Shown here piece after piece: positions 17,801 to 25,946 of a stretch of 64,000 bases of DNA (position 1 is the stretch's first letter; each line of letters begins with the position of its first letter). The translations under genes were made by a program, and so were the position numbers. A model generated the notes under the pieces. The model was not told where the DNA came from. It ran no database searches and saw only the letters and a list, made by a program, of their open reading frames with translations. This DNA is from JAIPAN01 sp040403555 (lineage in GTDB: Bacteria; Bacteroidota; Bacteroidia; Sphingobacteriales; Sphingobacteriaceae). The DNA lies in NCBI GenBank assembly GCA_040403555.1, contig JBBAKN010000001.1, positions 310,001-374,000 of the forward strand, given 5' to 3'.

Positions 17801-20800
17801 GCTACTGAAGGTACATTTATTATCGGAATGGCCGGATTTGAATATACCGTTACATCTAATGGAACACTTGCTTCGCTCAAACATCCCGTTGATATATTTC
17901 TTGCATATAAATAGTAGGTATTAACCGAATTAGGGTCATTAAGGGTAATTGGAGCAGTTATTTGACTTGCTGCACTTGGATTTGATCGAACCGTATACCA
18001 TTCGTAACTAATACCAGATTGGGCGGTGGGGTTAAAACTTGTAAGATCTACTACACTCTGCGGACACACATAATATCCCGTTTTAGTTGGTAATGGAGCT
18101 ACGGGTGGCGTATTTATTTGAACCGTTGTTGCAGTTGAAATAGCTTCACAACTATTTGTATCCGTTACCTTAAGTGTATACATACCCGATTGAAGTGGAT
18201 TGTATACAGAACCTGTAGCTCCGGCAATTGGGTTAGCTCCTAATTGCCATTGATAATTTACACCACCGGAACCTACCAATGTAATAAGCTCGTCTTTACA
18301 AGCAGCAATAAGTGAACTATTATTAATATTTGCAGTAGGCAATGTATGTACAGTTACGTCAACACCATTCGTATTACCTAAAGAAACTCCTGCACCTGTA
18401 AATACTTCTGCATAATACGTTCCAGTAGTATTAGCAACATACATGGGCAAATTCGCTCCCGGAATTGCCATTCCATTCTTTTTCCATTGAATAGTTTGTC
18501 CTGCAGTTAAAGCATAAGAAATACTAACCGAACCACCTTCACAAAACGCTGTACTTCCATTTAAATTAGCCTCTGGAATGGCAATAACTTGCGTAATACT
18601 ACTAGTAGCGGAACATCCGCTAACATTACTTACTACTACATAGTAATCACCAGTTTGTGTTGCTGAATAAGATGCCTGAGTTGCACCCGGAATAAGTACT
18701 CCATCTCTATACCATTGATGGGTTAGGCCTTGACCAGTATTCGCATTCAACGTAACTGCACCTGCAGCATTTATAGCTACTTGAGTACCTTGGGTTATAC
18801 TAGCAGTTGGTATGGCATTTATACTGACAACAATAGGTGAATTTGTAGTATTTAATACTGAATTATTGATGCTACACCCATTCGTTATACTTGCAGTAAG
18901 TGAGTAGCTACCCGGCTGATAAACCGTAAGAGTATTATAGGTTGCACCGCCCAAAGCATTTCCATCTAAAAACCACTGATAACTTACCCCAGATACCGCA
19001 GCAGTACTCAGGTTTACTTTACCCCCAGGGCAGAAATTTAGGGGCCCATCTGCCGAAATACTAGGCAAGTCTGGGTTAGGATTTAATACTCCGACTGCAC
19101 TAAATACAGTAGCACAGGCATTACTAATTACGCATCTATATTGATAATTTGTTGCACTGCTTGGTGCGGCGCTTAATTCTAAGGTAGCCGAGGCAAAGCC
19201 TGAATATGCAATTCCATTATCCAAATTAGATCCATTAATAGCAGCCCAATTCTGCCCACCGTCTGTACTTCGCTCCCAGCTATAACTCAAACCTTGTGCT
19301 TTGGAATTAATTTCTACACTAAAACTTGTGGCATTACTAGTACATTGAGCACTATTTTGCACTTGCTTAATAATGGTAGGTGAATTAAGAGGAGACGCTG
19401 CAATAATACTTACTGATGTTCCAATTGAAAAACAACCAGAACTAGATTTTGCTGTGATGGTATATTCCCCAGGAAGTACATCTGTGAATACACCACTTGT
19501 ATTTGTATAATCTAAACCATCAATTGAATAGGATTCACCAAAATTCGATTCTATAGATAGAGTACCAAGCGCATTGGGACAACTCGGTTGTAAAAGGTTA
19601 CTTACTATAGGCTTAAACGCTTTTACCGGTTCTGGCGAAATAGTAATATAGAAATCATCGGATTCACAACCATCGGTATTTTTAGCTCTTAGATTATAAA
19701 TACCAGGTGTTAAATTGGCAAAGAGGCTAGTATTTTGGTAATTAGTACCATCAATTGTATACCATTCTCCGGATTGCGGGGTAAGGGAAATAGTACCAAA
19801 TGCCACGTTACAATCGGGTTGTAAAACCGTAAATAATGGCGTAACTGGTTTTAGTGGTTTTGGCGCAATACTAAATGTAGTATCTGCAGAAATACACCCA
19901 TCTTCATTTTTAGCATTTAGAATATAGGTTCCTGGTGCTAAATTAGCGTAAAACGTTTGAGTAGAATAATCCGTTTGATTAATACTATAGGTTAATCCGG
20001 CTTGGGCTTGAATACTAATAGTACCAATGGCCAGATTACAAGTTGTTTGTTGAATACTAAATTGGGGTTTAGCAGGCGTAATTGGTGGTGGATAAATTGT
20101 TAATACAGTATCTGCCGAAATACAATTACTTGCATTTCTGGCTGTAAGATGGTATGTACCTGCAGCCAAATCATCAAAGGTTGATTTGGCATAATAATTT
20201 ACTCCATCTAAACTATATTCATGGCCCGAAACTACATCAATAGCTATTATACCTTTAGTAATCACACAATCAGGCTGAACCAAAATAGTGGCACGTGGTT
20301 TTTTAGGAGTAGGATTAATAACTATAGTACTTACATCACTTTCTTTCACGCAACCATTGGCATCGCTTACCTTAACACTAAAAATGCCTGACTCGTTAAT
20401 AAGCAATTCTCGGCGCTGTTCGTTGGGAATTAAGGTCTCACCAACTTGCCACTGATAGGTATAATTTGGTGTACCGGTTACAGAAGTAGCTATACTCACC
20501 GGAGTACCGAAACAAACATTTGTTCCACCCGATACAATAAGATTAACCTGTGGAAGTGCATTTACGGTTACACTTATTGGACAAGAATTAGAAGTACCAA
20601 CTGTTGCGTCGGTTACTTTTACGCTAAATTGGCCTGTAGTAGTTGCATTGTATGTTGAACTATTTGCACCAACAATGGGTTGACCGGCATCTAACCATTG
20701 ATATGTTGGATTAGTAAAACTACTAGCATCGGCACTTAAGGCCACTTTTTGCCCCATACAAACTGTAGTGTTAATGGCATTTGTACTCGGTGGGGCAATT

Positions 20801-23800
20801 ATTTTGGTAAATTCTGAAGTAGCAGTACAACCATTGGCATCGGTTACTTTTACAGTATAATTTCCGGCATTTCGAACCGTATAGTTTGACTGTGTGGCAT
20901 TTGTAATGGCACTTGTACCTAAATACCAAGCATACGAATATCCAGCTCCAGTTTTTGCGGAAAGTGTTAAGCTAGAATTTTCACAAGTACTAAAAGCTAG
21001 CTTAGCACCTTGGGTAATTAGCGCCTCTGGCTGTGGACTTATTTGCACAACAAGCACGCCACTTGCCACACTGGTACAACCTAAAGAATTGGTTTCTGTA
21101 AGCGTATAATTTCCAGCAACACTAGTTAAGTAGGTGGGTTGATTTGCACCTGGGATCAGCTGCCCATCTCTGAACCATTGGTTGCCACTCGATGCCGAGC
21201 TATTTAAAAGCAAACTAGTTCCTTCGCAAATTACTCCAGTCCCTAGTACAGTAATTGTTGGCTGAGAAGGGATACTTGGTGATGGATTGATGACTAAACC
21301 CAACGATTCGGAAATACAGCCTGCAGCATTTTTTGCAACGACTTGGTAAGTACCCGAAACCAGTCCACTAAAAACTGCAGTTGATTGAAAAGTTTTACTA
21401 TCTATACTGTACTCTAAGCCTGGTTTTGTGGTTACCGTAATGGAACCCGTTGAGAGGCTACAACTTGGTTGTTGTGAAACATAGGCACTTGGTTTTAAAG
21501 GAACTACGGGAGCGGGATTAATTGTAATTTGCTCATTTCGTATACATCCAGCTGAATTTTTGGCCCAAACTGTATATGTACCTGGAGTTAACTCCGGAAA
21601 TGAGCCGCTTGTTTGATATGTTTTACCATCTAAACTATACTCAATACCACTTTTAACAGCAATGAGTATGCTTCCCTTACTATAATTACAATCAGGTTGC
21701 TGAATAGCAATTTGTAGTGAATCAGGTTTTGATGGGGCTGTATTAACGGTAAAACTCATCCATGGACTGGTTTCGCCGGTAGCAAACTTAGCTTGAATAC
21801 GATAGGCACCTGGCTGTAAATTGCTAAATTTAGTACTAGATTGATAGTTTAAACTATCCAAGGTATAGGTGATACCCACCGCTAGTGGGAAAGTGACCGT
21901 TAAATCCCCCGTTTGCTTATCACAATCAGGCTGAATAATATCAAAATCAACTTTTTCAATTAAGATGGTACTCACAGTACCAGATACATCACCGCGGGCT
22001 TCACCTCCTTTAAAGAATACATTCAGGTCTTGCCCTTGCATACTCATTATAGTGATAGGCGAAGCCACATCACCACGTTTATCGCCACCCATAAAGGCTT
22101 GCCCATTTACAATGCCCGTGAAACTTAATCCTATTTTTAAATTAGAAGCATCCCCTCTATTTAAGCCACCGAAGTAGAATTTCCCGAAAGAGTAACCATT
22201 TAAATTTTGGTCTATTTTTAAAACCGATATGTCTCCCCTACTAGTTCCCCCAGCAAAAGCATAGCTTAATCGGGTTCCATCGATACTGGCCAAACCACTA
22301 GTAGCACTTATATCACCTCGATTCAGACTACCCAAGAATGGAACATTCATGGAAGTGCCAGAGATATCTTGTGAGGCGGATTTTATTGAAAAATCCCCAC
22401 GTTCTTTACCTCCTAAATAGGGGAAATTTAAATCCAAGCCATCTAGTAATAATTTAAACTTCAGAACTGAAAAATCACCCCTATTTTGGCTTCCTGAATA
22501 TAATTTAAAAACCTGTTCGCCACCGAGGCCAGAAACCAAAGCCCTAAAGGAGGCATCACCACGTGCTTTACCTCCCAAATAACTTAATAAAATTGTAGGC
22601 GCATTACTACCACTAAGCAAAATACCACCCCGATATAGCTGGAAATCTCCCCTATCGGTACTACCAAAATATACCCCTTCAATAGTATTTCCTGAGAATT
22701 CTAAATTTGTTTTCCGAAAGCTTACATCTCCTCTATTCTCTGATCCTTGATATAAGAAATTAATGTCTGAGGGTGTTTGCCCATCGAAGAATGCATTACT
22801 GAATTGATTATTATAATCGCCTCTAGATTCTGATCCTGCATACATATTGGTGAAAATAATTCCAGATAGAAGCGTATTTGATGTCCAATAGCTATAATCT
22901 CCACGCTCTTCGCTTCCTACAAAAATATTAGTAGATACGCCCTTAAAATCAACATTTACTGTTAAATCACTTACATCACCTCGGCTAGACCCTCCTAAAT
23001 TAATATTTGGTATCACGGTGCCGTTTATAAGGGCATTATATTGCGCATTAGAAACATCGCCCCTATCCAATCCACCAGAAAAAGTGAAGCCAAAAGGCGT
23101 ACCATTGAGCATGGTATGTACTGCTCTTTCAGAAATATCTCCCCTTGCCATTCCCCCAACATAAGCATAATTGTAACTTATACCCGATAGCTGATTATTA
23201 AACGAAATTGCTGTAACATCTCCTCTGTTTTTACCCCCTTCGTAGGGTAGGGTTAACGCAATTACTGAGTCTCCATTGAAATAGATATTAGTTTCCTTAT
23301 CACTAAAATCTCCTCTTAATTGTCCACCAGAAAACACATATTGAATTTGAGAGCCTCCTAACAATAAATTAGATGCTAAGTTAGATTGATCACCCCGAGC
23401 AAAACCACCTTCAAAAGCCCTATTTAAATATACGCCATCAAGTCCCCGGGCAAACAGTAAAAATGAGTAATCGCCTCTATCACGAGCACCACCATATGGT
23501 TTTTTATTATCATAACCATCTAGCTTATTGTCAACTAAAACGAGTGCATTATCCCCTCTTTGTGTGGCTCCTTGAAATGCCACATTTAATTTTTGACCAA
23601 ATAGTGACGTGTTGAAGGTAATTGCTGATTGATTACCTCTACCGGAACCACCCATATAAGCCGAGCCGGGTGCCAAAGCCAGAATTGATGTTTCGCTCTT
23701 ATTGCTGTATGTAGAACTGTCTTGACTAACTGCAACATTATAAGAAGCACTATCAGTAACATTCACATGAAATAATTTGGCAAAAGTATGGCCCATGACG

Positions 23801-23859
23801 CCAAAAAGCACCACAATTAGGAGAAAACTCCTAAAAAATATTTTACAACTATACTGCAA
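14830..23859 (-). CDS. Giant type IX-secreted adhesin with RGD repeats, SprB-like and Ig-like repeats and CHU_C domain
   Basis: This 3009-residue surface protein has a signal peptide (about 1-28). Then, in order: 21 tandem units of about 27 residues, each with GGxxRGD or similar (about 73-640); three SprB-type repeats (645-865); four Ig-like domains (865-1185); four SprB-type repeats (1190-1486); a long Ig-like block (1493-2090); five SprB-type repeats (2095-2475); a PKD-like domain (2475-2552); thrombospondin type 3 calcium-binding repeats (2556-2910); and the gliding-associated C-terminal domain (2920-3009, starting VPKVFTPNGDGIND), the type B sorting signal for type IX secretion. The SprB-type units share QPxC, YSIDGxxYQ and LxPGTYxxxxKNxxGC. 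The start is TTG: an in-frame TAA lies just upstream, and a later start would remove the charged part of the signal peptide. PorP/SprF follows after 7 nt. Adhesion or gliding is inferred from family. Confidence 0.93.
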   Translation of the reverse strand: MQYSCKIFFRSFLLIVVLFGVMGHTFAKLFHVNVTDSASYNVAVSQDSSTYSNKSETSILALAPGSAYMGGSGRGNQSAITFNTSLFGQKLNVAFQGATQRGDNALVLVDNKLDGYDNKKPYGGARDRGDYSFLLFARGLDGVYLNRAFEGGFARGDQSNLASNLLLGGSQIQYVFSGGQLRGDFSDKETNIYFNGDSVIALTLPYEGGKNRGDVTAISFNNQLSGISYNYAYVGGMARGDISERAVHTMLNGTPFGFTFSGGLDRGDVSNAQYNALINGTVIPNINLGGSSRGDVSDLTVNVDFKGVSTNIFVGSEERGDYSYWTSNTLLSGIIFTNMYAGSESRGDYNNQFSNAFFDGQTPSDINFLYQGSENRGDVSFRKTNLEFSGNTIEGVYFGSTDRGDFQLYRGGILLSGSNAPTILLSYLGGKARGDASFRALVSGLGGEQVFKLYSGSQNRGDFSVLKFKLLLDGLDLNFPYLGGKERGDFSIKSASQDISGTSMNVPFLGSLNRGDISATSGLASIDGTRLSYAFAGGTSRGDISVLKIDQNLNGYSFGKFYFGGLNRGDASNLKIGLSFTGIVNGQAFMGGDKRGDVASPITIMSMQGQDLNVFFKGGEARGDVSGTVSTILIEKVDFDIIQPDCDKQTGDLTVTFPLAVGITYTLDSLNYQSSTKFSNLQPGAYRIQAKFATGETSPWMSFTVNTAPSKPDSLQIAIQQPDCNYSKGSILIAVKSGIEYSLDGKTYQTSGSFPELTPGTYTVWAKNSAGCIRNEQITINPAPVVPLKPSAYVSQQPSCSLSTGSITVTTKPGLEYSIDSKTFQSTAVFSGLVSGTYQVVAKNAAGCISESLGLVINPSPSIPSQPTITVLGTGVICEGTSLLLNSSASSGNQWFRDGQLIPGANQPTYLTSVAGNYTLTETNSLGCTSVASGVLVVQISPQPEALITQGAKLAFSTCENSSLTLSAKTGAGYSYAWYLGTSAITNATQSNYTVRNAGNYTVKVTDANGCTATSEFTKIIAPPSTNAINTTVCMGQKVALSADASSFTNPTYQWLDAGQPIVGANSSTYNATTTGQFSVKVTDATVGTSNSCPISVTVNALPQVNLIVSGGTNVCFGTPVSIATSVTGTPNYTYQWQVGETLIPNEQRRELLINESGIFSVKVSDANGCVKESDVSTIVINPTPKKPRATILVQPDCVITKGIIAIDVVSGHEYSLDGVNYYAKSTFDDLAAGTYHLTARNASNCISADTVLTIYPPPITPAKPQFSIQQTTCNLAIGTISIQAQAGLTYSINQTDYSTQTFYANLAPGTYILNAKNEDGCISADTTFSIAPKPLKPVTPLFTVLQPDCNVAFGTISLTPQSGEWYTIDGTNYQNTSLFANLTPGIYNLRAKNTDGCESDDFYITISPEPVKAFKPIVSNLLQPSCPNALGTLSIESNFGESYSIDGLDYTNTSGVFTDVLPGEYTITAKSSSGCFSIGTSVSIIAASPLNSPTIIKQVQNSAQCTSNATSFSVEINSKAQGLSYSWERSTDGGQNWAAINGSNLDNGIAYSGFASATLELSAAPSSATNYQYRCVISNACATVFSAVGVLNPNPDLPSISADGPLNFCPGGKVNLSTAAVSGVSYQWFLDGNALGGATYNTLTVYQPGSYSLTASITNGCSINNSVLNTTNSPIVVSINAIPTASITQGTQVAINAAGAVTLNANTGQGLTHQWYRDGVLIPGATQASYSATQTGDYYVVVSNVSGCSATSSITQVIAIPEANLNGSTAFCEGGSVSISYALTAGQTIQWKKNGMAIPGANLPMYVANTTGTYYAEVFTGAGVSLGNTNGVDVTVHTLPTANINNSSLIAACKDELITLVGSGGVNYQWQLGANPIAGATGSVYNPLQSGMYTLKVTDTNSCEAISTATTVQINTPPVAPLPTKTGYYVCPQSVVDLTSFNPTAQSGISYEWYTVRSNPSAASQITAPITLNDPNSVNTYYLYARNISTGCLSEASVPLDVTVYSNPAIPIINVPSVASFCEGQSVTLSSSIQQGNQWYFNGSILSGATADTYVVSVAGTYSVANTDANGCKSGYSADLIITKTVLPDLPSASVVQPTCTNDKGSITVINTSNQTNTYSIDGINYQSSVLFNNVLPGTYSLTLKNTTGCISGATQVVVNQQPITPLAPNVTVIHPDCNNAKGTINIAVVNSSDLYSIDGVQYQGNSTFTNLAPGNYVVSVKNTAGCLSANTLIQVNEQPPTPISATAQVLHPNCTTSIGTVSVTGSFDPSYTYSLDGLSYQANTTFSNVPPGTYQLTVKNTSGCISAPTTIVVNAQPATPLAPTATVVHPTCSMATGTLQVNNALPSYTYSINGIDYQSDPIFMNLASGIYSITAKNAAGCVSATTQITVNDQPYTPFAPTANVVQPTCSVNTGSILLTGTLTSTDLYSVDGLNYQSNSTFTNLAPGTYGLTIKNSSGCVSSATTVVINAAPITPISTQPILGPNVVLANSVQVYSINPVAGAAQYSWILPAGWSGTSTGNSISVTVGVAGGTIQVIAISAGGCASQPLSLVVGLDIDTDGDGKLNSVDLDDDNDGALDIDENAACNPATSSCDTDGDSIPNALDLDSDGDGISDVIESNGVDMNGDGKADGAVNTNGVPASANGGLSQPDTDGDGKKDAYDLDSDGDGVSDADELRDGTNRIDPCSYLLASKTMPVSTFWNIQDCDTDGLSNAAEISANTDPRNPDTDGDGVKDGKELMDGTNPLDNCSFIASSQTLLPSTAWNSADCDGDGLTNSEEKTGINDPNTPANPNGNITNPRNPDTDGDGVNDADESRDGTNPNDPCSFILASQTLNPIVAWNTSDCDGDGVVNSQEKLDGTNLLDACEFKLSSRTRAPSATWDAGDCDGDGIANGEDGVEDCDADGVLNFLDPDGCSIDIIVPKVFTPNGDGINDGIKPILIGIRQFVSFKVYNRWGNLVYESRDSGKAWNGDFKDGSQGTETFLWLCEGYDKDGKLIRRSGMITLIR
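14833..15100 (-). other. Type B (CHU_C) C-terminal sorting domain within the adhesin
   Basis: The last 90 residues start with VPKVFTPNGDGINDG, contain FKVYNRWGNLVYES and end with GMITLIR. This is the pattern of the gliding motility-associated C-terminal domain that directs cargo through the type IX system. Confidence 0.92.
15120..16193 (-). repeat. Thrombospondin type 3 repeats, with five ~60-residue Cys-containing units
   Basis: Acidic DxDGDG calcium-loop repeats cover about residues 2556-2910 of the adhesin. Their second half is organised into five units in which DGTNxxDPCSF, a W and DCDGDGxxN recur at about 60 residues. The paired cysteines in each unit (DPCSF and DCDGD) could form disulphides. 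The repeats probably make a rigid, calcium-dependent stalk next to the sorting domain. Confidence 0.85.
16440..17590 (-). repeat. Five SprB-type repeats, C-terminal block
   Basis: Five consecutive units of about 75 residues share the pattern (Q/H)Px C, a G about 7 residues later, YSIDGxxYQ, PGTY and KNxxGC. Similar blocks of three and four units lie nearer the N-terminus. The pattern matches the SprB repeat of gliding adhesins. Confidence 0.8.
21930..23645 (-). repeat. 21-unit array of ~27-residue RGD repeats
   Basis: Residues 74-640 of the adhesin are 21 units with a period of about 27 residues (81 bp), a few units being 28-30. The first unit has RGN at 74-76 and the next 20 have RGD, the last at 622-624. 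The consensus is roughly a hydrophobic residue, GG or GS, two variable residues, RGD, an aromatic or aliphatic residue, S, then alternating strands around LxG. The units differ strongly in DNA, so the array is old and protein-level selected rather than a recent expansion. A beta-solenoid with one unit per coil is a reasonable inference. Confidence 0.93.
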
Positions 23860-23882
23860 TGGGTTGGTTTAGATAGAATGAC

Positions 23883-23918
23883 AAATACTCCACAACATCT
23901 TTACATCGTGGAGTATTT
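23883..23918 (-). terminator. Hairpin between the FGE-like gene and the adhesin gene
   Basis: AAATACTCCAC at 23883-23893 pairs with GTGGAGTATTT at 23908-23918 (11 bp, 14-nt loop). On the reverse strand it follows the FGE-like gene and precedes the adhesin. The T tail is poor, so termination may be partial. Confidence 0.45.
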
Positions 23919-23938
23919 AAGTATCTTCTATTGCAGTA

Positions 23939-25561
23939 TTATTTAGCTGTTCTTACTCCACGGCCACCAGTGTCATTGGCTCGGGCACGAATACCAGTAG
24001 TTGATGAAGAAGAACGATCAGACGTACGCAACTCATTCACTACAACTCCAGTTACAGCACTAGACCACGATCCACCACGTAAACCAACTGGAACAGTAAG
24101 TGCAGGCCAACCCACTACATCTTGGTCGCCATTACCATCTAGTGCTCCATTTCCATGAGCTCCGGTATAGGTTAAATTGTCGGTACGGCCAACAGAATAG
24201 CAAAGCTCCCAAACGTTTCCACTCAGTTCCATAATACCCCAATATCCCGAACCAGCAGTTTCGCGGTTACTATTTGCTGTAGCAAAAAGACCTACTCGAA
24301 ACGGGCCACCAGAATTGGTATTGGTCCAGGTATTATACCAGTTAGCGTTACCGGCATTGGTTGCATAATTACCGGTAATGGTCTCAGTAGGTAATCCTTC
24401 ATCAGCCAAAACATATCTAGTAGCAACTCCAACTGCAGCAATGTTGGTAGTGCCCCATGCATATTCTTGAGATACCACTGGCGAAGTGCCTCTAGCAGCC
24501 TTCTCAAATTCTAATTCAGTCATTGGGCGTAAACTTGCCCAATCTAAATAAGCCGAAACATCAGCATAGGTTAAAAAGTTACAAGCCTCATCGGTAAAAG
24601 TACCGTAGCTGGCAGTGGTGGCAAAAGTAGCAGCACCATTACCAGGCCAACTAAATGAATTTCGATACGTTTGGACATCGGTTTGTTTAGATCCAGTTGG
24701 ACCTCCAGTTTGGTTCAAAGAAATATCTCTTCGTAATTTCTGATCTTGAGTTAAAGAGTTAAAAAACTCCAAATATTGGTTTTGAGAAATCTCATATTTC
24801 ATTACATACATGGCTTCGAAACCCTTGGGGAAATTTGCTGGAATGGCAAACACAGCACCCGTTGCATACTCACCTGTTGCAGTAGCCGCTACTTGCGATA
24901 AATAGTAATAATCGCCCACAGATGTCATGTTTGTACCAGAACCACTACCAGCTGCATTTAATACGCTAATGGCATTCTCTGAAGCAATATACCAAGGATC
25001 GTTATCTGCAGAACCTTGGCGAAACGATCTGTTCTGAGCAATGGTAGCCCCATCGCCAGCCCAAAATGGTGCTTGAGGCACATATACCATTTCTACACCA
25101 TACACCTGAACATCAACAGCTGCATTATTTGCAATTCCCTGAGCGCCATAGTTCCACAGTAATTCTACGCCAGTTACTGAAAAAGTTCCATTTCCATCTA
25201 CACTACGGTTAATAAATACACCCATGCCCGGATTGGTAGTTGCATTAAAAGTTACTCCGGGTGCAAGTAAGCCAACAGCTATATTACTTCCACTTGGGGC
25301 AGTATGTCCTGTGCTAGACAAAAAAGCATGTTGCCAGTTCCCATTACCTACTCTAAATTTTACAAATAGCCAAGCAGCATCCCAATTGGCAGGGCCAGCA
25401 GTCACACGCCAACTATTATTCCAACTCACATCAAATTTTACTTTAGTTGTTTGATTGGTAGTATTTTGCCCTGTAAGACTTACATTGCCAATTTTAATTC
25501 CATTGGCAAACGTGGCCACAGTAATAAAGAAAAAGCTTAAAAAAAGTACTAATTTTTTCAT
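23939..25561 (-). CDS. Secreted SUMF1/formylglycine-generating-enzyme-like protein lacking the catalytic cysteines
   Basis: A 540-residue protein from the ATG at 25561, where a good signal peptide begins (MKKLVLFLSFFFITVATFA); 13 further codons upstream are open but unlikely. The N-terminal half (about 20-200) is a beta-rich region with NVSLTGQNTT and WDAAWLFVKFRV. The C-terminal half is an FGE-sulfatase/C-type-lectin-like domain with MKYEISQNQYLEFFN, RPMTELEFEKAARG, GIMELSGNVWELC and GLRGGSWSS. The cysteine pair of true formylglycine-generating enzymes is missing after RGGSW, and the usual FRCVR end reads GRGVRTAK. It is therefore probably a structural or binding protein. It lies upstream of the adhesin on the same strand, separated by a hairpin. 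Confidence 0.82.
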   Translation of the reverse strand: MKKLVLFLSFFFITVATFANGIKIGNVSLTGQNTTNQTTKVKFDVSWNNSWRVTAGPANWDAAWLFVKFRVGNGNWQHAFLSSTGHTAPSGSNIAVGLLAPGVTFNATTNPGMGVFINRSVDGNGTFSVTGVELLWNYGAQGIANNAAVDVQVYGVEMVYVPQAPFWAGDGATIAQNRSFRQGSADNDPWYIASENAISVLNAAGSGSGTNMTSVGDYYYLSQVAATATGEYATGAVFAIPANFPKGFEAMYVMKYEISQNQYLEFFNSLTQDQKLRRDISLNQTGGPTGSKQTDVQTYRNSFSWPGNGAATFATTASYGTFTDEACNFLTYADVSAYLDWASLRPMTELEFEKAARGTSPVVSQEYAWGTTNIAAVGVATRYVLADEGLPTETITGNYATNAGNANWYNTWTNTNSGGPFRVGLFATANSNRETAGSGYWGIMELSGNVWELCYSVGRTDNLTYTGAHGNGALDGNGDQDVVGWPALTVPVGLRGGSWSSAVTGVVVNELRTSDRSSSSTTGIRARANDTGGRGVRTAK

Positions 25562-25946
25562 ATTCATTTTTAGTTTAACATTCTGCTTATTATTGCCCAA
25601 ATGGTGTGTTTGAACCTATTTAATAGTAAGTCTTAAAAATGATAAAAATGCATCAAATGAGTAGGATTTGGGATGTATCGTTTTTTGAAATATATAAAAT
25701 ACGGTACAAGTTAATTTTTAAGCCCTATAAACTTTGCATTTTGTTGTACCGTTTTAAAATAAGGGCAATTGAATTTGAAGAGAATTTAAACTTGATGAAT
25801 AGCAAAGCTGTTTAATTGATTAGAGTATCAAAAAACCAGTAAACAGGTAATTTGATCTGCATTTTATCTCTGCAAAATCGTTAGAGTTTATAGAAATTAA
25901 AAAAAGATTGAGCGTATTGCTCTCTATAGCAAAAATGGACGATCAC
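25562..25946. other. Non-coding gap with an inverted repeat
   Basis: No credible gene is seen in these 385 bp between two reverse-strand genes. The stretch is A+T rich. It contains the inverted repeat ACGGTACAA (25701-25709) / TTGTACCGT (25744-25752), and a short GAGC/GCTC hairpin with a T-rich flank near 25905-25920 that could be a weak terminator for the TlpA-like gene. Confidence 0.5.

Noticed and set aside
21930..23645. Regular 81-bp periodicity resembling a repeat array such as CRISPR
   Set aside because: The units are poorly conserved in DNA, have no spacers, and lie in a continuous reading frame; the repetition is of protein type.
21930..23645. Reading the RGD motifs as proof of host integrin binding
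   Set aside because: The motif occupies one fixed place in a glycine-rich turn of every unit, which fits a structural role; nothing else in the window suggests an animal-associated life.
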